From JAZLFH01 sp045615705 (GTDB lineage Bacteria > Bacillota > Clostridia > UMGS1883): a DNA stretch of 64,000 nt. Positions within the stretch are counted from its first letter, which is position 1. Every line of letters begins with the position of its first letter. The stretch lies in assembly GCA_045615705.1 (NCBI GenBank), contig JAZLFH010000017.1:1-64000 (forward strand). Reading direction: 5' to 3'. This document shows, piece after piece, positions 34,955 to 44,367 of the stretch. The translations under genes were made by a program, and so were the position numbers. The notes under the pieces are model-generated. The model searched no databases. It saw only the letters and a program-made list of their open reading frames with translations, and was not told the DNA's origin.

Positions 34955-36692
34955 GGCGATTTTTAAGATTTTCAAGTTGGTTTCTGATTTCAGCAGGAAG
35001 ACGGTCAAATTTCTTGAAGAATTCTTCGATTCCTTCGGTTTCATTAAGCCAAACATTCTTGTCTACGCTGAGAAGTTCTTCAAGTGTTTCCTTAGATACA
35101 TCAAGTCCTTCAATATTGATGTCTTCCGGATTCGGAAGATAACCGATTGCTGTTTCTTTTGCACCGACTTTGCCTTCGCAACGGTCAATAATCCAGTTAA
35201 GAACTCTAAGATTATCGCCATATCCGGGCCACATAAACTTGCCGTTTTCGTCAAGTCTGAACCAGTTAACATGGAAAATCTTCGGAGCGTTCGGAATTTT
35301 TTCGCCCATTTCAAGCCAATGTGCGAAATAATCGCCCATATTGTATCCGCAGAACGGAATCATTGCCATAGGATCTCTTCTTACAACGCCAACCGCACCT
35401 GATGCTGCGGCAGTTGTTTCACTTGCCATTGTAGCACCGACAAATACGCCGTGCTTCCAATCAAATGACTGATATACAAGCGGAGCCGTCTTTGCACGGC
35501 GACCGCCGAATATAATTGCACTGATCGGAACGCCATTAGGATTTTCAAATTCACTGCTTATGCAGGGGCAACGCTTTGCGGGAGCGGTGAAACGGCTGTT
35601 AGGATGAGCACCCTTTTCGCCGCAATCCTTTGTCCAAGGATTGCCTTTCCAATCAATACCCTTTTCTGGAACTTCGCCGTCAAGGCCTTCCCACCATACA
35701 GTATTATCTTCACGAAGCAACACATTTGTAAATATTGTATCCGCCTGTGTTGTAGCCAAAGCATTCGGGTTTGTCTTTGAACTTGTTCCGGGAGCAACGC
35801 CAAAAAATCCTGCTTCCGGGTTTATTGCCCAAAGGCGACCATCTTCGCCTATTCTGAGCCATGCAATATCATCGCCGACTGTCCAGACCTTATAACCTTT
35901 GAGTATCTCCGGCGGAATAAGCATTGCAAGGTTTGTCTTACCGCAAGCACTCGGGAATGCTGCTGCAACATACTTGATTTCACCCTTAGGATTTTGGAGA
36001 CCGAGTATAAGCATATGCTCTGCCATCCATCCTTCTTTATGTCCGAGGAAACTTGCAATTCTGAGTGCAAAGCACTTTTTACCCAAAAGAACATTTCCGC
36101 CGTATGCAGAGTTTACACTGCAAATAGAGTTTTCTTCCGGGAACTGAACAATGTAGCGGTTTTCTTCGTCAATATCCTTACTTGCGTGAAGACCTTTAAC
36201 GAAATCGCCGTCCTCTCCTAACTCGTCAATCGCAATTTGTCCTGCACGAGTCATAATTGACATATTTTTAACAACATAGATGCTGTCTGTAAGTTCAATG
36301 CCGACTTTTGCAAACGGAGACGAAGCAGGTCCCATAATGTAAGGAATAACATACATTGTTCTTCCCTTCATGCTGCCTTCGTAAAGTTTATCAAGTTTTG
36401 CGTGCATTTCCTTAGGGTCCATCCAGTTATTTGTAGGGCCTGCATCTTCTTTCTTTGTTGTACAAATAAATGTACGACCTTCAACACGAGCAACATCATT
36501 AGGCTTCGTGCGGTGAAGATAACATCCCGGTAATTTTTCTTCATTTAATTTGATGAATTCACCGGTTGATACTGCCTGAGCGGAAAGCTCGTCAAGTTGT
36601 TTCTTGCTTCCATCAATCCATACCACTTTATCAGGTTGGGTTAAGGAAACCATTTCATTAATCCAATTTAATGCTTTTTTATTATTTGTCAT
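34944..36692 (-). CDS. pckG: Phosphoenolpyruvate carboxykinase (GTP)
   Basis: The 582-residue enzyme interconverts oxaloacetate and PEP with GTP/GDP. The kinase loop FPSACGKTNLAMLIPP near residue 270, NPEAGFFGVAPGT, the R-G-G-R-R loop of FGGRRAKTAPLV and FDWKHGVFVGA are typical of the GTP class, not the ATP class common in Bacillus. The metal ligands lie in these motifs. AGGAGG precedes the ATG, and a TATAAT box lies about 30 bases before it. It follows rsmA. Confidence 0.96.
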   Translation of the reverse strand: MTNNKKALNWINEMVSLTQPDKVVWIDGSKKQLDELSAQAVSTGEFIKLNEEKLPGCYLHRTKPNDVARVEGRTFICTTKKEDAGPTNNWMDPKEMHAKLDKLYEGSMKGRTMYVIPYIMGPASSPFAKVGIELTDSIYVVKNMSIMTRAGQIAIDELGEDGDFVKGLHASKDIDEENRYIVQFPEENSICSVNSAYGGNVLLGKKCFALRIASFLGHKEGWMAEHMLILGLQNPKGEIKYVAAAFPSACGKTNLAMLIPPEILKGYKVWTVGDDIAWLRIGEDGRLWAINPEAGFFGVAPGTSSKTNPNALATTQADTIFTNVLLREDNTVWWEGLDGEVPEKGIDWKGNPWTKDCGEKGAHPNSRFTAPAKRCPCISSEFENPNGVPISAIIFGGRRAKTAPLVYQSFDWKHGVFVGATMASETTAAASGAVGVVRRDPMAMIPFCGYNMGDYFAHWLEMGEKIPNAPKIFHVNWFRLDENGKFMWPGYGDNLRVLNWIIDRCEGKVGAKETAIGYLPNPEDINIEGLDVSKETLEELLSVDKNVWLNETEGIEEFFKKFDRLPAEIRNQLENLKNRLAK

Positions 36693-36766
36693 GGTTTTAT
36701 CCTCCTAACACCACAATTTACATTATAACATTTTAACACAAACAAAATATTTTGTACAGTATTTTT

Positions 36767-37621
36767 TTATTTTTTCGATAAAAAGTTACTTAATTTTGCA
36801 AATTCATCAATAGAGAGTGCTTCTCCTCTTATTTTATCGCCTCTTTGGAGCATTTCTATTGCCTTATTTATTGATTCGCTATCAAAAAGGTTACTGTTTG
36901 CAAGTCCGTTTTTAAGCGTTTTTCTCCGTTGTGCAAAAGATGCTTTTACTACTTTAAAAAACATCTTTTCGTCATAAACTTCTACTCTCGGTTTCTTTAA
37001 AAGAGTCATTTCAATAACACAACTGTCTACCTTAGGAATGGGGATAAAGTCTTTTGCACTGACATTCATGAGTATTTTTGGTTCGCTGAAATATCTGACG
37101 CTGACACTTATTGCACCGTAATCTTTGCCTTTTTCATCTGAATTTAACCGTTCTGCCACTTCTTTTTGTATCATAACCGTTATCTTTTCAAAAGGAATTC
37201 TGCTCTCTAAAAGATACATTATCATAGGTGTCGTTATATAATATGGCAAATTTGCCGCAACCGACACCTTCATATTTGGAAACTCCTCTTCTATCAGTCT
37301 TTTAAGGTCTGTTTTCATAGCATCTGCCCATATTATTTTCACATTGTCATACCCGGCTAATGTTTCTTGCAAAACCGGTTCTAACCGTGTGTCAAGTTCT
37401 ATTGCCACAACCTTTTTTGCCTTTGATGCAAGTGAAGCGGTAAGTGTTCCGAAACCTGCACCTATCTCAATTATCCCTTCTGCACTTTCACAGACAGACT
37501 CACTCATTGCATAAGGAACTTCGGGATTTATAATAAAGTTTTGTCCCATCCCTTTTGAAAATGTGAACCCGTATTTTTTGCACAAATATTTAATTGCTTC
37601 AGGATTTGTAAGTTCATACAT
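36767..37621 (-). CDS. rsmA: 16S rRNA (A1518/A1519) dimethyltransferase
   Basis: The 284-residue KsgA/RsmA dimethylates two adenines at the 3' end of 16S rRNA using AdoMet. AdoMet-binding IEIGAGFGTLTASL and the catalytic NLPYYI motif are clear. The only plausible start is ATG 37621, whose only purine-rich upstream site, GGGGG, is inside the stem of the hairpin at 37622-37648. The neighbour, a 3D/G5 protein, matches the Bacillus yabE-ksgA order, though rnmV is missing. Confidence 0.95.
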   Translation of the reverse strand: MYELTNPEAIKYLCKKYGFTFSKGMGQNFIINPEVPYAMSESVCESAEGIIEIGAGFGTLTASLASKAKKVVAIELDTRLEPVLQETLAGYDNVKIIWADAMKTDLKRLIEEEFPNMKVSVAANLPYYITTPMIMYLLESRIPFEKITVMIQKEVAERLNSDEKGKDYGAISVSVRYFSEPKILMNVSAKDFIPIPKVDSCVIEMTLLKKPRVEVYDEKMFFKVVKASFAQRRKTLKNGLANSNLFDSESINKAIEMLQRGDKIRGEALSIDEFAKLSNFLSKK

Positions 37622-37648
37622 AAAAAATTACCCCCAACCGGGGGTAAT
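37622..37648 (-). terminator. Hairpin with T6 directly before rsmA, containing its ribosome site
   Basis: Minus strand ATTACCCCC (37648-37640), loop GGTT, GGGGGTAAT (37635-37627), T tract, ATG. It would terminate the upstream 3D-protein transcript; it also holds the GGGGG that lies 9 bases before the rsmA start. Confidence 0.85.
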
Positions 37649-37667
37649 TATATACCATATTCATTAA

Positions 37668-38876
37668 TTATTCAAGAACATAAACATTACATTTTCTTCT
37701 GCCGAAATTTTTTGTTTCCGTACTTGTGTAGAAAAACAAGTCAACTTTATTTCCTTTAATTGCTCCGCCTGTATCACCTGCCACACCGTATCCGTATGTC
37801 CAAGATGTACCGTCTTCCGATTCGATATAAAGTTTTGAATACATAGGAATAACTTTCGGGTCAACTGCCACCATTCCCTTTTCAAGAGGTAGTCCCGTGG
37901 CTGACTTTCCCGCCCACTTTCCATTAGAAGCAGGTGAAGCGTCGTAAGCAGTTGCTGAGCAAGTTATAACTTTTTTGTACTTAAAAGTTTCTCCTGTCGC
38001 CGTAACTTTAACATTAGGTTCAACATAAGTTCCAATCAAATAAACTTCATTTACAGGCTCTTTTACCACTTGTTGAGATATAAACTTCTCATCTGTTTGA
38101 ATTCCGTTTTCAAACTTAACTTCGATAGTCTGTACAGCTTCGCCGTTTATTCCATCGCTAAGTTTTCTTTCTTCCCCGTAAGGAAGTTCGTCCGTTTCGA
38201 TATAATCGGTACCGTAAGGAACAGCAACCGTCTTTATCGTATTGCTCTTAGTTACTCTGACTATTTCTATCGTCATACCGTTTAAAATTTTTGTTTCTTC
38301 GGACGGTAACATATAATCGTCTTCGTCAATGTCGCTCTCGATAAGGGCTGCCGCTTCCCCTACGGTTTTAAGACAAGTCTTTATGGAGTACAACTTGTTT
38401 CCGTCTATAAATGTAACTTTCTTTGCCCTTGTAATAACAATAATTTCTCCGTCAAATATCTCATCATCATCTTCAACAGAAATAGAATCGTCAGCAGAAA
38501 CAGAAATCTTTGCTTCTTTTAAAAATTCTTCAACTGTCTGCATAGTTGTACTATAATTTGTTGCTACATCGTCATCAATTACCATAACTGTTACCGGAGA
38601 ATAGACTCTGATAACCGTATTTCTCAAAAGCATATGGTCTTTTTCCGGGAATACTCTCTCATTTTCTTTTATCTCAATATTGTTTTCATTAAGAAACTGA
38701 CCGACCGTTCTTGAACGAGTAATATAAGTTTCTTGATGCAAATCACGAATTAATGTAATTTCCTTTTCCGATACCGCAAAACTCGAGATCGTAACAGATA
38801 CTGTAAGTATAAAAGATAAAACTATTGTAATAATTAATCTGCTGTTTTTAAGCATTTTCTCATATATTTTTTTCAT
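37668..38876 (-). CDS. Secreted wall-associated protein with DUF348, G5 and 3D domains (YabE/RpfB-like)
   Basis: The 402-residue protein has an N-terminal helix or signal (ITIVLSFILTVSVTISSFA), two or so DUF348 repeats (RSRTVGQFLNENNI, TMQTVEEFLKEAKIS), a G5 domain (about 210-275) and a C-terminal 3D domain with CSATAYDASPAS, ATGLPLEKGMVAVDP and GDTGGAIKG, the aspartates of an MltA-like lytic site. Members act on peptidoglycan in growth or resuscitation. Its transcript is expected to end in the rsmA leader hairpin. Confidence 0.92.
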   Translation of the reverse strand: MKKIYEKMLKNSRLIITIVLSFILTVSVTISSFAVSEKEITLIRDLHQETYITRSRTVGQFLNENNIEIKENERVFPEKDHMLLRNTVIRVYSPVTVMVIDDDVATNYSTTMQTVEEFLKEAKISVSADDSISVEDDDEIFDGEIIVITRAKKVTFIDGNKLYSIKTCLKTVGEAAALIESDIDEDDYMLPSEETKILNGMTIEIVRVTKSNTIKTVAVPYGTDYIETDELPYGEERKLSDGINGEAVQTIEVKFENGIQTDEKFISQQVVKEPVNEVYLIGTYVEPNVKVTATGETFKYKKVITCSATAYDASPASNGKWAGKSATGLPLEKGMVAVDPKVIPMYSKLYIESEDGTSWTYGYGVAGDTGGAIKGNKVDLFFYTSTETKNFGRRKCNVYVLE

Positions 38877-38911
38877 AATTTTTTAATCCCTTTCCAAACT
38901 TTGGCTCTGTC

Positions 38912-38941
38912 ATTATACACATATTATATTCGGCTTGTCAA
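38912..38941 (-). promoter_or_regulatory. Promoter of the 3D/G5 gene
   Basis: Minus strand TTGACA (38941-38936), 18 bases, TATAAT (38917-38912), about 36 bases before the ATG. The remaining bases to 39058 show nothing. Confidence 0.78.
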
Positions 38942-39058
38942 GTATTTATTCAAATTTTGTTATATTTTTGTAATAATTAGTTAATTTTTATGGGAAACAT
39001 ACCCAATTATAAGCCATTTAAGTTAGACAAGGGACTTTTTTTAAGTTATTAATAAACA

Positions 39059-39098
39059 AAAAAACACCCGGGATGCATTTGCATCTCGGGTGTTTTTT
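39059..39098 (-). terminator. Terminator of SLH protein 3
   Basis: AAAAACACCCGGGATGC pairs with GCATCTCGGGTGTTTTTT across ATTT (one mismatch). Confidence 0.88.
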
Positions 39099-39105
39099 CG
39101 ACTAA

Positions 39106-42100
39106 TTATTCAACAATACAAATTCCGTAAAGTGTTCCGCTTTGAGAGAATACTATTACTCTGCTTGGATTTTCCGCAAATTCATCATAAGCATTTAACG
39201 CTTCGTATTCATTGCCCTTTGTAAGTGAGCCGTCAGATGAATTATATTTGTAAATTCTGTCTTTTACGGTAGAGTTGAGTTTAAATGTGTGAACAACATA
39301 ATCTTTCTTGCAGCCGACATTGGTCGGAATATTATTGCCGCTGTTCTGCACTCCTATGCTGTCGGATGTGATTGTAGATGAAATTGTTACTGTTTCATCT
39401 TCTTCCGTATCAATTGAAATTACAGAACCATACTGAAGTCTGAATCCTGCCGCATCATAACCTGGATAGACTTTGTTATTTGAATCATACTTTGTGCTGT
39501 TGCTCATGGCGTAAATTCTGTTATCGACTATATCTTCGATAGTTGAGCAGTCTTGTTCCTGCATTGACGGGTTCTCTGCATCATACCAAAGTTTAATCTC
39601 TTCCACTTTACCAGCAACAGTGCGATACATAATTACATCGCCGACACTGATATCATCCAATGACTTAACCGTTCCGTCTGCCGAAGTTACATCGCAATCT
39701 CCGTCTTCAATGGTGATAGATGTTTCGTTAGGTGCAAATCTCAGATATCCCTTAATGGTTGTTCCGTCTGCCTTTTCACTCTTTGCACTTACAAGCATCA
39801 TCGGAGAGTTTGATGTGAATTCCATCGACATATTGCTCTTGTAAAGTAAAACTACATCTGCATTCTTTGCGTTAGTTTTACTGCAATTAAATACTTCTAC
39901 ATGGTAATTTCCGCCGGAAGTGAATGCATCACCGTATGAGATGGTATAGAACGAATCGGTATCTGTTCTGTCATCGGGAATGAAGAATATCTTAGTGCTT
40001 GATGTAACCGTGCAAGTTCCTGCATTTCCGCCGTTAGTACCATAGAAAGAGAATGTTCTTGAACTACTGTACTGTTTTGCTCCCTCATACAAGAAATCAC
40101 AAGTTAAATCATCTCCGACAGAACTTGGTGAAAGCGTGTCTATTTCGTTTACAAGGTTTGAACTGTTAAGTGAATATCTGATTAACTGCGTGTAGGTATT
40201 TCCGTCTTCACTTACTACATTTGTTATTGACGATGCGTTGTCTGTGTCATATCTCTTGTTAACATTATGGCCTGCTTTAAGTTTATTCATTATGTCCGAA
40301 GATGTAGCCTTTTCGGAAACTCCGTCAATTTTAACATTTTTTGATGTGCCGAATACTGTTTTTGAACCGTTTGAAGTAAGAATATAAAGTTCAAGGTCAT
40401 TGTTTGAATCCGATGCATCGCTGTTCTGTCTTGCATCTATGAGGTAACCGTACTGGAAGTTGCTTGTAGAAGCATCATATACTGCTGCCGCAATCTCGCC
40501 CATACAGTCAAGATATGCTTCTGCATTATCGTTAATTCCCATTGCGGGGCGGTACTCATCCGAAAGTGCTTTATAGGTATCCGAATAGTAGTAGTCGGTT
40601 CCTGCAATCTTTCTTCCGTCTGTTCCTATAATCTCAGATACAGTACCTTTTGCCGTATCTCTTGTAACTATAATATCAAGTACACGCTTTCCCGATGCTC
40701 CCGTTGGTTTTCTGTTTGCATCAGCCTTAGCACCTGTTGCATTGTAGTGAGAATCACGAATATTTACTACATCCCACTTTTTAAGGCTTGACAATGTAAT
40801 GTCTTTTCCCTCGCAAGTCATTGACAATCTGATTTGCGATGTTGCTTCTTCCGGAATGTCGTAAAGAGCTTCCAAATCTGCTCCTGCTCCGTCTTTATAC
40901 TTATACAAGAGGTATATTATTTTGTTTGTATTGTCAACTTTACTTACAACATAAGTCTGATACGAATTTACGAATGCAATTTCATAAGTGCCGTCTCCAT
41001 CATTGCAGACAAGTTCTACATATCCGCATTCAAGATTATCTTTAAGGTCTGCCAAGTTGTATCCGGGCATATACTTTCCGTTATAGATAACTTTTACATC
41101 AGGAATATTTGCTTTAATCGTCTTTTCCTTATCACGATTCGAGTAATAAGTTATTGTACTGTTTGTCGTTGAAGCTAACTGATACTTTTCGACTTTTACG
41201 GAATCATTACTGTTTGCAATCTTAATTTGTCTGATTTCGTCAGATTTATCTGCATCCAAGTAAACAGTAACTTTTCTTCCGAGATATGCTTCATAATCAT
41301 AAGTTCCGTTCGTCTTGTAAGTTCTTCCGTCTATTTCGATTTCATCTTTTGCAAGTCCCGGATTGGAAGTATTTAAACCTGTAATAAAGGTTCCCGTTAC
41401 AATACCTGTAATCTTTGTGTCGCCTCTCAAACTGTCGGAAGCGCTTGAACCTTTTTCAATTGAGTATGTTCCATCGTTATTTTCAACGAGTTTATCTACA
41501 TCCAAAGCATTGTAAATGAGCATTGAAACCAGTCCGCGAGATGCCGGAGCTGAAATTCCGTTTGTTGCAACAATATTCTTTAAAATATTCTTCTGCGTTG
41601 CAACTGCAATAAATCCGCTTGACCATGATGCAGGGTTTTCAAGTTTTGCATACTCTTGATCTGCAACAACGGTATATCCGAGTGCGGCGACAATCATTTT
41701 TACCGCTTGTTCATAGGTAACAGGGTCATTTCCTCTGAATGTGCCGTCCTCAAAGCCTTCTATTATTTTAAGATCTGTTGCAAGTTTAACATATCCTGTT
41801 GCCCAAGACAGTGTCGGGTCGGCATTTAAATCAGCATAAGCCGTAACCACCGCAATGTCTTCCGAAACAGAAGCGGTAAGATTAAGGAATCTTGTAATAA
41901 CAGCCGTGAACTCTGCACGAGTTATTGTATTTGCCGATTTGAATGTGCCATCGGGGTAGCCCTGTATAACGCCGAGTTCTACAAGTGTTTCTACCGCAGC
42001 CCCCTCTGTCGTATTGACATCAATGTCTGAAAGTGTAATCGGGCTTGCGATTGCCGTTTCAACGGCAGTTACAGTGTCGGTTGTTTCTTCTGCAAAAGCA

Positions 42101-42168
42101 AAAGGCACAATCGAGAAAAGCATTGCCACTGCCACAAGTACAGAAAGAATTGATTTTAGTTTTCTCAT
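39106..42168 (-). CDS. Large secreted SLH-domain protein 3 (N-terminal SLH domains)
   Basis: The 1020-residue exported protein starts with a signal peptide (MRKLKSILSVLVAVAMLF, cut near 26). SLH domains follow at once (about 40-215): LVELGVIQGYPDGTFKSAN with ITRAEFTAVITRFL, then DLKIIEGFEDGTFRG with YEQAVKMIVAALGY and a weaker third. The remaining 800 residues are beta-rich with no domain I recognise. Placing SLH at the N-terminus differs from the other two SLH proteins and is typical of abundant surface-layer proteins. GGAGG before ATG 42168 fixes the start. Confidence 0.9.
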   Translation of the reverse strand: MRKLKSILSVLVAVAMLFSIVPFAFAEETTDTVTAVETAIASPITLSDIDVNTTEGAAVETLVELGVIQGYPDGTFKSANTITRAEFTAVITRFLNLTASVSEDIAVVTAYADLNADPTLSWATGYVKLATDLKIIEGFEDGTFRGNDPVTYEQAVKMIVAALGYTVVADQEYAKLENPASWSSGFIAVATQKNILKNIVATNGISAPASRGLVSMLIYNALDVDKLVENNDGTYSIEKGSSASDSLRGDTKITGIVTGTFITGLNTSNPGLAKDEIEIDGRTYKTNGTYDYEAYLGRKVTVYLDADKSDEIRQIKIANSNDSVKVEKYQLASTTNSTITYYSNRDKEKTIKANIPDVKVIYNGKYMPGYNLADLKDNLECGYVELVCNDGDGTYEIAFVNSYQTYVVSKVDNTNKIIYLLYKYKDGAGADLEALYDIPEEATSQIRLSMTCEGKDITLSSLKKWDVVNIRDSHYNATGAKADANRKPTGASGKRVLDIIVTRDTAKGTVSEIIGTDGRKIAGTDYYYSDTYKALSDEYRPAMGINDNAEAYLDCMGEIAAAVYDASTSNFQYGYLIDARQNSDASDSNNDLELYILTSNGSKTVFGTSKNVKIDGVSEKATSSDIMNKLKAGHNVNKRYDTDNASSITNVVSEDGNTYTQLIRYSLNSSNLVNEIDTLSPSSVGDDLTCDFLYEGAKQYSSSRTFSFYGTNGGNAGTCTVTSSTKIFFIPDDRTDTDSFYTISYGDAFTSGGNYHVEVFNCSKTNAKNADVVLLYKSNMSMEFTSNSPMMLVSAKSEKADGTTIKGYLRFAPNETSITIEDGDCDVTSADGTVKSLDDISVGDVIMYRTVAGKVEEIKLWYDAENPSMQEQDCSTIEDIVDNRIYAMSNSTKYDSNNKVYPGYDAAGFRLQYGSVISIDTEEDETVTISSTITSDSIGVQNSGNNIPTNVGCKKDYVVHTFKLNSTVKDRIYKYNSSDGSLTKGNEYEALNAYDEFAENPSRVIVFSQSGTLYGICIVE

Positions 42169-42225
42169 AGTATTATCCTCCAGTAAAAAATCGCTACTAA
42201 CCATAGTTTATAAGTAACCATATAC

Positions 42226-42254
42226 ATTGTACAACTTGTAAAATTTTAAGTCAA
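42226..42254 (-). promoter_or_regulatory. Promoter of SLH protein 3
   Basis: Minus strand TTGACT (42254-42249), 17 bases, TACAAT (42231-42226). The -35 lies one base from the T-tract of the lgt terminator. The leader is about 50 bases. Confidence 0.75.
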
Positions 42255-42255
42255 G

Positions 42256-42284
42256 AAAAAAAAAGGCGAAACACGCCTTTTTAT
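42256..42284 (-). terminator. Terminator of the GT28-M16-lgt operon
   Basis: AAAAAGGCG (42260-42268), loop AAACA, CGCCTTTTT (42274-42282); on the minus strand the stem is followed by a T9 tract in all. Confidence 0.88.
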
Positions 42285-42313
42285 CTAAACTGTAATATTG
42301 CATTAACAATACA

Positions 42314-43090
42314 TTAACATTTCTTCTTGCTTGCAATTATGTAAATTAAAAATGCAACAATTACCGAAACTCCTGCGATCACCTGTGAAACTCGAAAATT
42401 TCCTATGTATAGGCTGTCTGCCCGAAGTCCTTCTATAAAAAACCGTCCCGCTCCGTACCACATTATATATGAAAGAAATGTCGCTCCGTTAAACTTTCTT
42501 TTTTTGAAAAACGCACAAAGAATGGCAAATCCCAGCACATTCCACAATGATTCATACAAAAATGCGGGATGAACCGGACTAAATCCGTTTATTGACATTC
42601 CCAAAAAGCAGTTTGTCGGGGAACCGTACGCTTCGCAGTTAACAAAATTTCCCCACCTGCCTATTGCTTGTCCGATTAAAAGTCCCAAGACTCCTATATC
42701 AAGATATTCCAAAACGGGCAGTTTTTTAACCTTAAAATAAATAACCGCAGTCAAAACCGCTCCGATAATCGCCCCGTAAATAGCAATCCCGCCGTTATGT
42801 ATGTAAAAAATACTCAATATATTATTTTTGTATGAATCAAACTCAAATGCCACATAATATGCCCTGGCACAGATTACGGAAACGGGAATCGCATAGATTA
42901 AAAGGTCAATAAAAACCTCTTTGTCCTTCCCTGTTTTCTTTGACAGATAAGTTACATACCACGCAGCCAGAACAAGCCCCAATGCAATTATTATACCATA
43001 CCAATATATATTAAAATTTCCTATTTTAAATGCGATTCGGTCCAATGTAAACGATATATTAAGTTTTGGAAATGAAACGGTGTTTTTCAT
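42314..43090 (-). CDS. lgt: Prolipoprotein diacylglyceryl transferase
   Basis: The 258-residue, seven-helix protein attaches diacylglycerol to the lipobox cysteine of prolipoproteins. WYGIIIALG near the N-terminus, GGIAIYGAIIGA and the signature IGRWGNFVNCEAYG, with its key arginine and asparagine, are present. The start overlaps the M16 peptidase stop by 4 bases. It is last in its operon. Confidence 0.95.
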   Translation of the reverse strand: MKNTVSFPKLNISFTLDRIAFKIGNFNIYWYGIIIALGLVLAAWYVTYLSKKTGKDKEVFIDLLIYAIPVSVICARAYYVAFEFDSYKNNILSIFYIHNGGIAIYGAIIGAVLTAVIYFKVKKLPVLEYLDIGVLGLLIGQAIGRWGNFVNCEAYGSPTNCFLGMSINGFSPVHPAFLYESLWNVLGFAILCAFFKKRKFNGATFLSYIMWYGAGRFFIEGLRADSLYIGNFRVSQVIAGVSVIVAFLIYIIASKKKC

Positions 43091-44367
43091 TTGCTTTTAA
43101 CCTCGGATAAGACCATATTTTTCTCATCAAAAAGTGTATTAAAGCGTTTTTGGAGATAATCATAGTCTATTTCTTCAATAATTTCCGCCGTTTCAAATAT
43201 ATCTATATTTTTGTGATGTGCAAAAACAAAGTCATTCCCCAAATCTTCAATGTCATTTAAAGAGCGAATAAAGGAGGCATAACTTACCTTTTTTTGCCTT
43301 TCAAACGCTTCACGGTCAAGTCCTTTGTTCTTGACTTTTAACAATTCCTCTTTTATGCTGTCTCGCACTTTTTTTACATCATTTGACGAACCGCTCAGCA
43401 TTGCAAACGAAAAACTTTCTTCATAATCATAAGATGATGAAAAATCCGACTGTATCAGTCCTTTTTCATACAAATCGGTATAAATAAGTGAACTCTGTGA
43501 AAAAAGCATATCAAGAAGTATCCCCGAAGCAAGTTCTTTCTTTAAAAGTTCTCTTTTTTCAAGGTTGTTTTCATTATCTTTAAATCCTATTGTGAAAAGC
43601 GGGAGCGGGACATCCATAGCGGTTGAAATCTCTTCTTGCACCGTTTCTTTAGGTTCGCTCGGAAAGATTTGAGTTATCTTCCCTGTCTTTTCTTTGTCGA
43701 TATACTTATCGACTATTTCAAGAATCTTATTTTCGTCAACATCTCCAAGACAAATAAGTGCCATATTTGACGGATGATAAAATGTATTGTAGCACTTATA
43801 CAGTTCTTGCGGTGTAATCTTCATTATATCTTCCACACTTCCCGCAATATCCTCTTTTACGGGATGGTTTTTATACATTGCTTTAAGACAATTATAAAAG
43901 CACACCTGATTAGGGTCATCATTGTACATTCTTATTTCCTGTGCAATTATCCCTTTTTCCTTTTCTACATTTTCTTCCGTAAAATACGGTTTTGTAACAA
44001 AATCAAGGAGTATTTCAAGGTTTTCATAAAATGAATCGGTGCAGGAAAAAAGATAATTTGTTACCGCAAACGATGTAAAAGCGTTTGCATTTGCTCCGTA
44101 TTTTGCAAAATAGTCAAACGCATTTGTCCCGTCTTCCATTTCAAAAACTTTATGCTCCAAAAAGTGTGCCACGCCTTCTGTTGTGCGTATTTCTTCGCCG
44201 TTTGGCGGAGTAAATCTTGTGTTTATCGAACCGAATTTCGTTGAAAATGTTGCATAATACTGGCTGTAACCCTTTTGAGGAATAACTATTATTTCCAGTC
44301 CCGATTTGTGTGTCATTTTAAGGACTTTTCGATTTATTGAAGGATATAAATATTCTTTAAATTCCAT
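43087..44367 (-). CDS. M16-family zinc peptidase (YmfH/YfmH type, active subunit)
   Basis: The 426-residue protein has the inverted zinc motif HFLEH (68-72) with a downstream glutamate in EKGIIAQEI, which together form the M16 metal site. It pairs with the inactive partner encoded at 44334, whose gene overlaps it by 34 bases, and two-subunit M16 peptidases are normally encoded this way. The related Bacillus genes are ymfF/ymfH, annotated elsewhere as YfmF/YfmH. Confidence 0.9.
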   Translation of the reverse strand: MEFKEYLYPSINRKVLKMTHKSGLEIIVIPQKGYSQYYATFSTKFGSINTRFTPPNGEEIRTTEGVAHFLEHKVFEMEDGTNAFDYFAKYGANANAFTSFAVTNYLFSCTDSFYENLEILLDFVTKPYFTEENVEKEKGIIAQEIRMYNDDPNQVCFYNCLKAMYKNHPVKEDIAGSVEDIMKITPQELYKCYNTFYHPSNMALICLGDVDENKILEIVDKYIDKEKTGKITQIFPSEPKETVQEEISTAMDVPLPLFTIGFKDNENNLEKRELLKKELASGILLDMLFSQSSLIYTDLYEKGLIQSDFSSSYDYEESFSFAMLSGSSNDVKKVRDSIKEELLKVKNKGLDREAFERQKKVSYASFIRSLNDIEDLGNDFVFAHHKNIDIFETAEIIEEIDYDYLQKRFNTLFDEKNMVLSEVKSK

